Shown: piece by piece, positions 25,342-38,205 of the stretch
How positions within the stretch are numbered: the first letter of the stretch is position 1
Layout of the letters: each line of letters opens with the position of its first letter
NCBI GenBank assembly: GCA_037013685.1
Contig: CM072899.1
Coordinates: 10,768,479 to 10,832,478 of the forward strand
Length of the DNA stretch: 64,000 bases
Source of the DNA: Acridotheres tristis
Taxonomy: Eukaryota; Chordata; Aves; Passeriformes; Sturnidae
Reading direction: 5' to 3'
The notes under the pieces: model-generated
Seen by the model: only the letters and a program-made list of their open reading frames with translations
The model's database searches: none
What the model was told of the DNA's origin: nothing
Translations under genes and position numbers: made by a program

Positions 25342-26950
25342 CCTCACCCCCTCCCATCCTTCTTCTCTTTTCAGCTGGAGTCTCTTGTAGTAACAGGTGT
25401 GCTGACTGCTAATTCCTGCACAGGAATTACCCCCTCCATCTGAAGGGATGGCCCTCAATAGCTCCAGGCTACCTCCTGAAGTGAATTTTAACCACATCAG
25501 GCAGGAACATCTTTATAGCTCCATCTGAGTCTCTCCTGGAGCAGTTCACCCTTGCTGGTGCACTTGTGACACCTACCTGCCCAGGAAGCATCTCTGCAGT
25601 CTGATGGGAGTAAGGAGTAGAGCAAGTTCGGCTCCAACACTCCCCTTCTGCCAGGAACTGGTACTGTAGCTGGAAAAAGGAAAACAGAAAAAAAGAAAAT
25701 AAAATGGAAGGCTGGAGATGAATAGGATTCAGATGAAAGTAGATGAGGCATTAAGAATCAGCAGAAAAACTAGCATGGTAGTCAAGTCAAATTAAGTCAA
25801 GTAAAATCCAGTCAAGAAGGCCCTCAGTGATCCTGTGCTCCAAGCAGGTCCTGAGATACCTCTTTCAACCCATACCTCTTGGTCCCATGGCAGGGGAGAA
25901 GAACACTATTGCTATGTGGGGGAGGCAAAGACCCCAAAATCGGTCCCCATTTCTCATTGTAATCACCATGTGCTTCTTCCCCACCTACAGAAGTGAGAAC
26001 ACCTCCCATCAGCAGCACCAGTTACACTCAGGTATTATCCCTCCCCTCCACCAAAGGAAGGTTTCAAAGGCACTAGAAGAGCAGGGGGCAGGGTAGCAGG
26101 TGAAGAGATCAAGGAACAAACTGTCACCCTGCTGGTTTTCTCCCAGGTGAAGAGAACTCTACAAACCCGAAGCCTACAACTGTGTCTGACTTTTGGTGCT
26201 CTACAGCCAAGCACATAAAAAAATTGGGACTGTCAGATGGACTGAAGCTGACTGATGCTGCAATCCAAAGGGGATGATTACTTCTCCAAGAGAATTCCAA
26301 AGAGCACCTGGGGTCACCAGGGGTGCCAGCAAAAATGATTTTTAGGTGACTTTGCATAAGACAGGGAGATAAACTCAGAAGGGTCTCAGTGAGCAGAGAT
26401 GACTACATGCAGAAAACTCAGGAGGTGGCAGGCAGCAGATTGTGACATGATGGTGCTAAAGATGACCCTCAAAACCACAGGCCTCCTCCAAGTACAAATT
26501 AGACCTTCCAGCCCAGCCAGCTCCTCTAAAGCCTGCATTGGCTGGGGGAAAGCAGAGCAGACTGGCTCCAAGCCCCAGGAGATAATTGCTGAGCTTGGGC
26601 AAGTGGCCTTGAGCCTGCAGGTGGGTTGAGAGGGAGGAGGACAACAGCTGTTTCTACTTCACCCAGGTCCTCCATGCCAGGAAAACCTTTCTTCATTCCC
26701 AGCAAAGCACTACTCTTTGCAAATTCATCAGGGCCCATTCTGTGGAAAATGCTCTTGTGTACACCAAAAATAGCCCAAGAGCCCATGCAGGGCTGAAACA
26801 AGATGAGTGTGGTGATGGAGGAACAAAGTGGTTCAGAGCTGTGAGTCCACCCAGGGCTCTGCCAACACATCTCTAGAGGAATCAGTTTTAAAGTGAAGGA
26901 CAGCCCATTCAAATCTGATATAAAGATTAAGTTTTCTACTTAAGGTAAAT

Positions 26951-27145
26951 AAGGGTGGTAAAACACCACCAAAACTGCCCAGAGAGGTGGTAGATGCTCC
27001 ATCCCTGGAAACATTTGAGGTCAGATTGGACAGGGCTCTTTGTAATCTGATCTAGTTGAAGATATCCCTACTCACTGCAGGGGGGGGACTAGATGGCCTT
27101 TAAAGGTCCTGTCCAACACAAACTATCTTAAATTTCCATGATCTC
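26951..27145 (+). mobile_element. CR1 LINE, diverged 3' fragment
   Basis: Plus-strand sequence shows the CR1 order AGGGTGGTAAAACACCACC, TGCCCAGAGAGGTGGTAGATGC, CCATCCCTGGAAACATTTGAGGTCAGATTGGACAGGGC, then a GACTAGATGGCCTTTAAAGGTCCTGTCCAA tail region. The terminal octamer repeats are decayed to something like TTAAATTTCCATGATCT. More diverged than the copy at 20.65 kb, so an older insertion. Confidence 0.9.
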
Positions 27146-30100
27146 CACCCATTCCAGGTTTGGGGTGGAAAGAAACAAATTTTGGGAAGAAGGAAAACAG
27201 CATCTCTGAAGTCCTCTGATGAAGAGGAGATGGAAGAGAGACTCATAAATCAAGTCCCTCTTTTCAGTTGCAGCCCAGATTTTCTCACATTTCCTTGCCA
27301 AAATACCAGAAACAGCCACCCCAGGGTACCATGCCCTGTACCTAGAACAGGTGTAGTTGAAGGTGACCCCTCTGCTTGCTCCATGTCATCCACATAGAGC
27401 CATTGTGAGTTTAAAAGTAGTATCACCAATCCAGAAAAGGGGGGTTGGTTCTCCATAGCTCCCCTCAACCCTTGCCCTGGCTCTGTAAAGACCTGAGAGC
27501 ATCTCTCAGTGACTGTGGGACAGGATGACCCCCACCCAGGCTTCAGAGTCTCTCCTGGCCTCAGCAGGCTCCACACTACATCTCCATTCCTCTCAGGAAA
27601 AATAGGCTTGATGGTGTTTTGACTCCTTTCTCAGAGACTCCCACATGGCACTTTACAACCCAACTTTGCTCTTAAATACACATCCTGGGCTGCATCCCAG
27701 AGATGTGTGTCAGGCACGAAGTGCTGTCAGTCAGCCCCAGTCACAACACATCAAGGTTTAGGAGAATTCTGACTGATCAGGGCGAGGGGGAGGGAGCACA
27801 GCAATGAGAAGAAAAGGCTGAACAGCAAAAAAAAAATAATAAAAGAGAAAAGAAAGACAAATCAAGTGGGAAAATGGCAAGAACTATTTCATACAGCAAA
27901 GGATGTTTTTCATCTGTGATACAACAGCACTATCAGGCACCAAAAAGGACAAAGATGTCCAGATACAGGGTCCCAGGGAGGAGGGTGGAAGAAGCTCCTG
28001 GGAGGGCTCCTGGGCTGAAGTCTGGTGTCTCTTGTCCATGTGGCTTCAGGCAGCAGGGGCTGAAATCCACTGTCACATCAGCAGCATGGCAATTAATGTA
28101 AAGTGGGCTGTAGGGACAAAGCTACCAGATAAAACGTGTGCCTGGCTAAATGCTGCTCTGGAGCTGGCTCTGATATCAGCACCCTCAGCCAAGAACGACC
28201 AAATGGCCATGGCACTGTGGCTGCCTGTCCTGTGCATGGAGGAGTTCATGGAGCACAGGGAATGTTCACTGCAGGAATGACTCCGGGTAGCTCTCCTGCC
28301 ACCATCCCAATGACTTCCTACATAGAAAGGTACCTGCAATCCTAACAGCCAAAAAAGACAAAGCTGGACAAAATAGGAACAAAAAAAGAGGAATCAACTA
28401 AAGCTGTGCTCAATTGAGGGCAAAGGTGAATAAATGTGGATTCAGAGGAATGCCCATGGGAGGGCACTGCAGTGGAAAGGGAGGAGGTCCCTTCCCATTC
28501 TGGGAGATGAAGGACTTGGAGAAGAGACGTGGAACACTGCATAAAAGTTTGAGATTACTCAAGTATGCTCATTCTACGAATTTCAGTATCTTCCACCATG
28601 CATGAAATGAGTAAATATTCATTGGACTGAAGAGAAAGAGAGGAGGGTGGTGAGGAGAGACGACTCCATAGCATAATTTATACAAGTATTCCCTGGACCT
28701 TCAACAGGCACCCACATCTCCCCTACTCCAAGGTGAGTACCTGAGCTTCTAGGCTGAAAGTCCTGCTTCTTTTCACTTCCTCACTGCAACACAAGGTTTA
28801 AAAAATATTTAATTACTCCTTCCAATGTTGAAAAGTTCAAATAGGAGGACTGATCAGATTCTCCTGCCACCTCAAAACCAGAATTACCTGACAATCAGGA
28901 GGGTGTTTCCAGGTGGGTTCAAGTCTCTTCCAAAGGGAGAAAAGATGGAGCAGGGAGGGCTCTAGCCACTACACTATTTTGTGAGTGGCCAAAGTTTCAA
29001 ACTCCATGCAGACCCTGATCTCTCATTCATGCCCAGAAGATGCTTCATTGATTAGACTTTGCCAGTAAGCCAGACATGCTCAGAGTAACATGGTGTTGCA
29101 ATGGCACCGAGAGGTTCAGCACACAAAACAGAGGTGGGTGTGGCTGAGAGAAGAAGCAGATCCTCAGGGAGGATGGGAAACACAAAATAAAACAATGATA
29201 TTGCAAGGCAGCTGAGCAGGGGCTCTAAGGATCCAAACTACACCTCTAAAGGTAGATTTTAAAGGTTTTTATGTTTGGGGCACAGCATTTCTGGGGCTTG
29301 TTTCTTCACAAATCCATTAAGAGGACAACAGACCTGTGCTCACCTATATCATGAAGCTGATACAAGGGAAGGAGCTGCACGAGGAACCTGCTGCTCAGGC
29401 AAACCATTCCCATGCAAACTGCAGTGCCTCTCACCACTCTCTTGTCTACAAGGAGGCACTGTAAAGGAGGTGAGGGGCACAAAATATGAATATGAACAAT
29501 TTCAAATTACTCATCACTGAGGCTCAGACCTCCTTGCATAAGCACTGTCTTTATTTCTGGTTTCATGGGCTGAGTTTATCCAGCTCACAGCATTGTGTTG
29601 GATTTTTCTTTCAGCTGCATGAAAGACAAAGGGAATGAAGTGGGTGGTGTACACTCTGACTTCATGAGGCATTTGCTAATCTCCGAGGAGGAATCTCATT
29701 AGAGAAATTGAAGAGGTCATTAGGGGTAGGGATGGGAAGCTCTAGAAATTACACATCACCTAGAAAAATGACCAGATGAAATGGGAGTCTCTGTGCAAGC
29801 TGGCTCAGGGGGAAAAGTGAGTCCATCACTCTTGCTTCCTTATATTCACCATATTCAGAATCATTGATGTGGTGAACTGACCCTGACTGGATTTCAGGTG
29901 CCTACCAAAGCTGCTCTACCACTCCCCTTCTCAGCTGGAGAGGGGAGAGAAAATATAATGAAGACTCAAGGGTCAAGATAAGGACAGGGGGAGATCACTC
30001 ACAACTACCATCATGGGTAAAACAGACTCATCTTGGGGAAATTAATTAAATTTAATCCTTTAAACCTTGGGATCCTCTGCTCAATCACTTACTCTCACCT

Positions 30101-31804
30101 TGGAAGAGAGCTTTTGAGTCAGACCAGTAGGCTCTATAGCTGAGGTAAGGAGGCAGCATGCTTGCAATCACTTTTTTGATCCAACAAAGGAAGAAGAAAT
30201 GGCTATAGAACAGAGGATATGGAGAGCCTTGCCTTTCACTGGCTCATCTGAATCACAATTAGAAAGTGCTGCAAAACATCTCTGCAAACCTAAGAGGAAA
30301 GGAGCCTGCCCTCAACCTGCCGGGAGATCATTCCAACAGCACGTGCTTGCAAGCCCCAGCCCGGCTCTGGCTGGGTTAATGTGACAATCCATTTCTGACA
30401 GCGTGTCAATACAAAGCAATTTAGGAGTGCATGAAGAATCGACCCGAGGTAACAGGCAATTTCTGCGCTCTGCTGGCCAGACGGGAGCAGGGACCAGCGA
30501 GGCCACAGGCTCAGAGCACACTGAGCTTGGCCAGCATGTGCTGGCAGCACTCACCAGAGAGAGGGATGGGACAAGGCAGGGGCAGGACACCTGCTGTGGG
30601 ACACAGTCTCGGGATGGCGACAAAGAAGAGCTGAGGGTGGCATCCCATCAAGATTTCGTTAATTGGGGGGTATTTGAATATGTAAAGTAACAAACTGGCT
30701 GAAACAGAGTAAATAGACTTAAATATACAGGTGGTTTGAAGGCAAAACCTCAGCCTTGGGTCCATGCTACCTGCCCTGTGGGCAGGGAACCCCTGGCTGA
30801 AGCTTGCCAAGCTGGAGAGGGGCAAGCAGGTGGTGTGGACAGCCCGACAACCCGATTCCAAAAAGTAATTTCTTCTTTTAAGCCAGACTCAGAGCATGCC
30901 TGGATGGGACCCCAAGCACTAGCACCATGCTGCTGCCCTTCTATCATGTATTCAAGGAGCACATTCCACACTGGTGCATCTCCCCATGCAGGGACTGAGA
31001 GGCCATGGGAACTATCAGGGAGGTGCAGGGGGTGCTATGGGACAGGAATTTGAAGGCATTGCCATCACTAGGGGCTGACCTACCCTCCTTTCCTCTCTGT
31101 CACAGCACAGATTGCAGGGAGGACGCACTCATTTGCCTCTTGCCCACATGGTAGCCACCAGCAGCCATCTCAGAGTGCTGCCTGCATGCCATGAAAGCAC
31201 ATTGGCACAAACACCAGGGCTGGCTTAGAAAAGCACAGGGTGAGCCCAATCCAAGCAAATCTGTTTGCAAATGCAGAGCACAGCAGCAACGTGCTGGCAG
31301 TGCTTATCCAGCATGATGGGCTGAGGGACACTCCCACCACACTAAAAGCATCTCAGTCTGTCATTATTAAAGCAGAAAACACAACAGATGCAGCATGTGT
31401 CTCCAAGTCCAAGCTTTTTCTCCCTTGCAACCCGGATGTTGCACTCTGAAGAGTTGATTCAGATCATTCACTCACCTAGAGAGGCCAGAAGTTCTGCCTC
31501 CTCCAAAAGAGTCAGGAGAAATCACACTTGCTGCCTATTTTTTGGATGGAAAAACTTTAAACCAGGCTGAGCTTCCCACCCATGCCACACACAGAAACTC
31601 TGGAAGGTGCCAAGAATGGTAATGCAGAAGTCAGAAAAAGGGAAGAATGGATAGAGAGAAGAAATATAACATTGTTGTAACTCTGCCAGAATAACATGCT
31701 GGTTTAAACCTATCCTTGGACATATTTTTATCTGGGACATCATGGGATACAACCAGGGAGGCAGGGTTTGAGGTTGGATCCTTTTTGTGTGGTTGCATTA
31801 AGAC

Positions 31805-32005
31805 TAAGATTCCCACTTTATTTTGATTTAATAAGCTAGTTAAAGCGTGTTAACAAAATTAAAAGCCATTATTAAAGGCAGATGTACTGGTGTACAAACA
31901 GCTAAGCATCAGCATTGACTTTAGATGATCCACAGCTTCAGTGTATGCTTCTAATAACCAGCTGTCACTTACCAGAGATGTGGTAACTCTTATTAAATCC
32001 TAAAT
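31805..32005. promoter_or_regulatory. Candidate conserved non-coding element
   Basis: AT-rich unique block: TTTGATTTAATAAGCTAG, GTGTTAACAAAATTAAAAGCC, CATTATTAAAGG, CTTCTAATAACCAGC and CTTATTAAATCC. By composition only. Confidence 0.3.
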
Positions 32006-33109
32006 GGGCATATGGATGTTACATTTAAAGTAGTATTTTCCCCTCCTCACTTCTATCTTTTCCCACAGGCAACTGAGCCAACTCACAAATTTCCTGCATG
32101 ACTTTTTCCCTTCGTTAATGGGATGCATGTTGAGATCAGAAGGGCCAAATGATGACCTGCATTTTTGTTTTTTACATCCCTTTGGAAAAATCCATGACTC
32201 TCTGTGTGTCAAAAGAGTCATAACACATCCCAGATGCCTCAGCACTAGTTGCACTTTTTCTGCTTGAAGCCACCAAGGTCCCCTGAGAAGCCATTCAGCC
32301 ACAAGCCCAGTTTGTCCAGCACTGCCATTTTCCTGAAAAGCTTTGCAGTAACAGGATGGTGAGCCCAGCACCAACACCTCCTTCAACACCAACTGCATGT
32401 TCAGGGGAACATGCCTTGTTGGGGCCTTGTTGGGCTTGTGAGAAGCAAAATCTGTTTCTAGGATGGAAACAGGGGAGAAGGGTTAAGAGAGAAAATCAAT
32501 CTCATTTGCAAGGTTCCAGTAGGACTACAGTTGAAGTGCCAACAAATTGAAACAGTGCTTGAAATCAGGACAACACTTCTACTATCCACTGTTTTGCACA
32601 TCTTTTGCTTTTTAACTGAGGTAAATGCACTCAAGTGCAGGAGTCAGTACCTTCCAGCATTGTGGTCTATACAGGATGCCATTAGGGAGCTGCCCCTGCC
32701 CAGGGGTCAGCCACATGCCCTAGGTAGAGGGTGATGCCAGTGGGCCCCACCACACTGGAAAGCTTTGCCTTGGTCCTTTTTCCATGAAGAGGAGCTGGCA
32801 CCCTCCTTTGGCTCTGCTTTTCCTGATATCAGCAGAGGAAGACAAGGCTTTGGACACACCACAGAAGAGCATCTATGAATATGTTGCTGTAACAGAAACA
32901 GACTTTGCTTGCCCACACAGAGACGAACAGCTGGACTGCCTGCTCCAGGCAATGGTCACTGCTGCCCTGGGAATCAGAGGAGAGCATCAGGGCACTTGTT
33001 CTCCTCTAGGTGCTGCTATCAGCCATAACACAGGATATTTGTGGTCTAAACCTTTCCATCCTTATGTCTGAAGGTCCTGTACATCGTGCTATCAATCATT
33101 CAGAGAAAT

Positions 33110-33440
33110 ATTAAAGTGCTGGAGAGCTGACGATATCATTTGCCATGTTCATTCCCTTGAGGATCAAGTGTCTCGGCGAGAGCAGGAGCAGAGTCCAAAT
33201 GCGGAGCCTCCCCTCTCCCTGATCTCATTACAGCCCTGCTGCTTCCACAAACCCCTTTTCCCTTCAGGTCTCTCTTCCCACAGCATTGACCACAGCTCAT
33301 AAATTAATAAGAGCATGTATTTCTTAAAATCAGGTTTGCGGCGAGCAGATGTTGAAGATGAAGTGGAGGGGAGAAAGGGGAAGAAAACAAAAACCAACAC
33401 AAACAAACAATTCAAACACTGTGAAATGTTTAACAACATG
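33110..33440. promoter_or_regulatory. Weak candidate non-coding element
   Basis: Unique sequence with CpGs (gtctcggcgagag, ttgcggcgagcag) and CATAAATTAATAAG. It ends in an A-rich stretch with CAAACAAACAA. Confidence 0.2.
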
Positions 33441-33554
33441 TAAGTCGTTCAAAGCCACAAAACCCTTGGTCCCTATCCCTGGCTGGATTCACTAATAGGT
33501 TTGCTGCCAGTGCCAGTGTGGAAGGCAGGGGTGCAAAAGGACCCAGAACCCTCG

Positions 33555-33700
33555 GTTTTGCCTCCAATTACGTGCCAAGTTAAAACTCAGGGGAAGAAAT
33601 AAAACTACCGACCTAATCCACAGTCATTCTTTTATCCTGTGCATCTTATTAAAAGCAAAAGGACAAGATAATCCACCCAGACTGGCAAATTGGAGACTGC
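33555..33700. promoter_or_regulatory. Candidate conserved non-coding element
   Basis: CCTCCAATTACGTGCC (a homeobox-like word next to ACGTG), AACTACCGACCTAATCC, TCTTATTAAAAGC and GACAAGATAATCC in about 145 bp of repeat-free sequence. Confidence 0.3.
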
Positions 33701-34836
33701 TCATTCCCTCTCCAGAAGAAATCAGCTCATGTTTTCTCCTGGAGGTCCCAAGAGGCTCAAGACCAGAAGACACTGATAATATGTTATAGAAAGAAAAAAA
33801 AAATTAAAATGGAAAGAAATTGTGGAAAATGTTCAGAGGAAACCATTTCTGTAGTGCTGCTGAGGCTGAGCAGGAGCTGTCCATGCAGCAGGAGCTGCTG
33901 GCTCCCCACTCCTGGTCACCAGAGGATCACACTGGAGAGGCAGAGCTGGGACCAGAGCTGTTGGAGGGATGGGCAGCTCCAGGGATTGGGCACCAACATC
34001 CTGAGCCACAAAATAGGTTGAAGGAGACAAAAGAGACTGTCTCCTGCTAGGCAGCCAAAGAGTCAAGGCTGGCCAGGTCACACAGATGGGAAGAAATGGG
34101 TGGGGGGACCTCGGTGTAGGGAACTCACTCAGCTCTTCCTTTCTCATCCCTCACTCAGTCAGGTTCCCTTAGGCAAAGGATGGGGGCAGTTCAGAGGGAC
34201 AAGCACACTCAGGGGTACACAAAAACTCTGCACAGCATGACCCCAGGTGCTGGAGAGGTGTCAAAAGCCAGAAGGAGCACCAAACCTGGTGGAGGAGAAG
34301 TACCAATGTCACTGTTTCCCTCCGGAAAGGCGGGAAAGAGGAGATGCAAAGCCAGCAATGCCTTCATGAATGTGATGATGAAGACATATGACAGGATGGA
34401 AGAAGATCATTTTGGGCCACTACCACTTGGACAAAAAAATAGAAGTAGCTCCATTAGGAGAGTGCTGAAAATTTGGATGGACACAGATTTCTGTTAACAT
34501 TATTAATAAAAAGACAGAAACTATAAAAATGCTCCTTCTAGGAGACTAACTACCAAAATAAACCTAAAAATGCAGCAGTAAAAGCTCACACATCCTAGCT
34601 GCAACAGTTAAAGACTTGAACATCAACGGTAGATGCATCACCAAGACATGATTGTGATTTAGACTCAATATTGGTGAATGATGAAAAGAGAGTGGAAGAG
34701 ATGGAGCTGGAAAACAGCCTTGGACAGACTGATTTATTTAAAACTCATGCCTCATTTTGACTTATTCTAAACAGAACAGACAGACAACAGCAGAGTGCTG
34801 CCTAAAAGTTCCTGGTTTCAAAAGGGTAAACCTAGC

Positions 34837-34897
34837 TTTGCCTATAAACCTACCTACCTTTTATGGTAGGTTCAAATGTCTTTGAACCAAAGGCAAA
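34837..34897. repeat. Nested, overlapping inverted repeats
   Basis: Three arm pairs lie in 61 bp: TTTGCCT/AGGCAAA (34837-34843 with 34891-34897), AACCTACC/GGTAGGTT (34847-34854 with 34865-34872) and GGTTCAAA/TTTGAACC (34869-34876 with 34881-34888). The two inner stems share GGTT and are mutually exclusive, giving alternative folds. The GGTTCAAA word recalls a tRNA T-arm, but no tRNA is present. Confidence 0.85.
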
Positions 34898-35739
34898 ACT
34901 CCCTGGGGACTTCACCTCAAACACAGAAAAATAGTGAAGGAGTAAAGTCTGGGTGGCTCCTAAACTGATGGAATGAGTAGAGCAATGCAGGAAAAAGGAA
35001 TAAGAAAACAGTAAAGAAAATAAAATGATTAATCAGCAAAGAGCAGAATGTTAGGGGCTGAAAATAGAAGAGATGGAGTGGGATATGCCAAACGTCAAAG
35101 GAAGGATATTAAATTGTGAAAGGTTCTCTGGTCATGCAAACACAAAGGTAATAAAGACAGAACAAGCAGTCTCTGAGAAGAGAGTTCACAGGAAATCCAG
35201 CTGAGGTCCCAAGGCTAAGGGAATTCTTCTCAGCAGCTCTGGACAGTGACAATAATTACAAGCATATGAACTTAACTGGGTGACTGATACAGAAAATCTA
35301 CTTACCACAGCTGGGAGAGAAAGGAAGATCCAAAATCTTCCTGTGATCAAGTCACAAGGCCAAGTATCTTACAACCCAAATTCCTGGAGGAACTATTTCA
35401 TGAAACAGACAGATTGGGAATAAGGGCTTCAATAAATTCACCAGTAAGGAGGTGAGGAACATAAAATGCAGTACCTGCAAGTAAGAAGGATGAAAAAGCA
35501 ATCTGAGCAGTTGTCACCCATGGCCGTGAGCAAGGGAGGGAGCAAAAACTGGGCAGGGCTGTGGAGGGTGCTGGACATTTGGGATTGTTTTTATTTTTAT
35601 CTCACTTTTTCATGTTACTGACTGATCTTCTAGATAAAGGAAAATACACATTTTAGTGAATCATTTAATGCAGAGCCACGATGGGAAGAGATTTGTTGTG
35701 ATAAACAGGAAGAGGCTTATCCCAGGCACTGTAGAGGCA

Positions 35740-36420
35740 GAGTAGGATTTGATGGAGGTGTAGCTGTGGACAAGGAGGGAAGAGTACAGCTTGCAGGGAG
35801 TTTGACAGTGGAGTTCCCAGCAGAGTGGTCTCAGGACTTGCCCTGGTCAATAATTTCACTAATGAGTTCTTCTTAATTAAACTAGCCTATGAGAAGCAGG
35901 AGAAACCAGGGAAGACAATATGGATATCACACTGGAAGCACAGCATGAGCATGGCTCAATCCCTGAAGCAAACCATGTCGTTTTCAAGAATTTCTGCTGC
36001 AATGGGGAATTCACAAGTTGAAAATGACTGAAGAGGAAAATACTTTGATTGTAGGAGTCAATTACAGGCTGATTAGTGAGATAAAGCCACCAAGGAGGTA
36101 AATTTGATCCTAACATATATGCAAGGGAGGATTTCCAGCAGAAGAGAGCATCTCCCAATTCACAAATTAAACTGGTCAGCCACACTCAAAAACAGCAATA
36201 GACACAAAGAAAGGCTGTCAGGATAACCAGTGGATGGGAAATGGCCCAAAAAGACTGGGTACATGAATTTTTTATTTATCAGGCTGAAGGAGATGTGATT
36301 TCTATCTCCATTCCAGCTGTAGTCAGTAAACATGAGAAAAAGCAATGGTGGTAGAAGGATGACATGAGTACCAAAAATATGTCAGCTAGAAACATGTCTG
36401 AGCTCAAAATTATGCCTCAC
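35740..36420 (+). mobile_element. Probable ancient, degenerate CR1-like LINE sequence
   Basis: Two islands recall CR1: around 35795-35865, GGAGTTCCCAGCAGAGTGGTCTCAGGACT..CCTGGTCAATAATTTCACTAATGA resembles the CR1 ORF2 stretch for the 'GVPQGS' region and following codons; around 36280-36340, AGGCTGAAGGAGATGTGATTTCTATCT resembles the segment just after ORF2 seen in the 3' half of CR1. Frames are broken and no ORF survives. The same A-rich texture extends left to about 34.5 kb, which may be more of the same or another old element. Eye-level similarity only. Confidence 0.4.
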
Positions 36421-38149
36421 CAGAGTAGGGAGGCAGCTGGGGCAAACAATGAAAAAACGAGGAGGAAGTATTTTTAAGATGGCTCCTGCTAAGAGTATGA
36501 AAGGGATTTTATGAGGTGGTTCCCAGCTGGGAATTTGGCCAAGGTACTGGGGTTAACACACCCACAACTCTGAAAAGTACCAAGGGATTTGCAGCAGCCA
36601 GAAATTGCCAAGACCTTGGTTTTAAATCTCCACTGCTGAAATGCAACTATTTATTCAGCACAGTTCCACTTGAGCAACTATGTGAAATGCTGCTCTGAGA
36701 CTCTCAAAAGTCTCCCAGGGAGCAGGCAAAAATATATATATATTCTGTCTGGAGCTGATTCTCTTTCCACACTTCTGTCCCTCTCATCCTGCTTCACCAC
36801 TAACCGGATTTGCATCAGAGCAGCCCAGCTCTCAGAGCCAGGCAGCTCCCAGCCCCTCTCCCTGAGCCTGTCACACCGTGGAGACATCACCTTTGGACAT
36901 TTGAGCACGAGGAGCAGGGTCCTGGGCAGCCAGGGGGGACATTGGCCACACAACAAACACCTCTGTGCCCCTCCTGGCAAGCAGAGAAGGAGTTCAGGCA
37001 TAGCAGGGTAATGTACAGTTTAGACATGTCCAAGCAATTCCAGCTAGGAGCAGATGCTTTCAGAGCCACTCAAGACTTTCTTAATAACACAGACTTACCT
37101 GGGCTGAAAGAAAGCTGAGCCATCTCTATCCTAAGCCAAATGAGAAGATACCAGCAGCCTCCAAGGTCCCCAGGTAGCAAAGAGCTCATTTTAACAGGCA
37201 CCATGCACAAAGGAACAGCCACTGTTTGGGACATCCAGGTGTTCCAATGCCTGTGTATAATTTTTTATGAGCTCAGTGCACTGTGTTTTCTTGCAACAAC
37301 CATCAGACTCTGCAAAAAAAGACTGCTCAGCCAGGGCTCCCTGATTTGGGGGGAGTAATTTTGGGTTTTTAAAACTTTGTCTCTTCTTTTACTCCCATTA
37401 TTTGTTCTGAATGATACAGGTGAAAGACTCCACACCTGGACATGAACCAGGGAGCACTACAAGTGCCTGCCCTGCCAGCAGTGACCAGCATGCACAGCAC
37501 AATGTGGAAATGCCAAAGCACCACAAAAGAGCAAACCTGAGCAGACTAAATCCTCCTCCAGCTGCTTGTCCTTCATCCCTTGCTGCTCAGTTTGGCAGCA
37601 GGGCTGAGCCAAGAGGGAACCCAGGTGCTGGGAATGGGGCAGCAGGCAGAAGGGTGCTCTGCAGTGGGCTCTTCTTCTCTTCCCACAGGTATTTCCATGC
37701 CTCTGGGCAGAGAGGTGGATGGAAGCAGATGGAGTTGTTGGCACACAGAGGTTTAGCAGTGAAAGCTCCCACTCCTCTGAGTCCATAGCTTGGCACAAGA
37801 GTGGCAGGTCAGTCCCCAGCACAGGGACTTCAAAGGTTGCCAGAAAGATGAGGAACAGCTGACACTTACCCATCCTGCTCCTTGTCACAAGGAAGCACCT
37901 TTCACCTTCCCTAGCTTTGGGAGGATTTCTGGAGCCTAAATCACAACAGAGAAGGGCCAAGCAAACTGCATGGGATGCTGGGAGAGATGTGCCCAGTGCT
38001 GATCTGTGCCACCCCACAGCCAGCCCTGCCTTTGCATTTCATATCCACTGGTGAAACCGGTGCCACTGCCACCCCACGCACCCCACACAGTGCCTGGCAC
38101 CCTCAGAAAGGGGCCAGGAGTGGCCCAGGCTGCCCATCCCCTGTGGTCC

Positions 38150-38205
38150 CTCCCTCCCTCCCTCCTTGCTGCTCCCCTCTCTCCTTCTCTCCCCTTCTCT
38201 GCTTG
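38150..38205. repeat. Pyrimidine-rich (CCCT)n tract
   Basis: CCCTCCCTCCCTCC followed by further C/T-rich sequence (ctccccttctctcc). Low complexity. Confidence 0.75.

Larger units (their letters stand above)
20931..26950. other. Gene-free flank between the two CR1 copies
   Basis: No exon or RNA gene seen. Holds the candidate elements at 21.2, 22.1 and 25.2 kb and a small hairpin at 23.2 kb. Confidence 0.7.
27146..35739. other. Gene-free flank, middle part
   Basis: No exon or RNA gene seen. From about 34.5 kb the sequence becomes A-rich with a texture like old retroelement DNA. Candidate elements at 31.8 and 33.1-33.7 kb are listed separately. Confidence 0.7.

Noticed and set aside
33820..34050. 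76-codon frame with Glu/Leu-rich translation
   Set aside because: No domain, no splice sites of note, and equal-length frames on the opposite strand.
34860..34890. tRNA-like T-arm word GGTTCAAA within a hairpin
   Set aside because: No acceptor, D or anticodon arm in the right order, and no box A promoter; only generic inverted repeats remain.
37457..38017. 186-codon minus-strand open frame
   Set aside because: No recognisable domain, overlapped by comparable frames on other strands, and lies in CAG/CCA-rich sequence that favours chance open frames.
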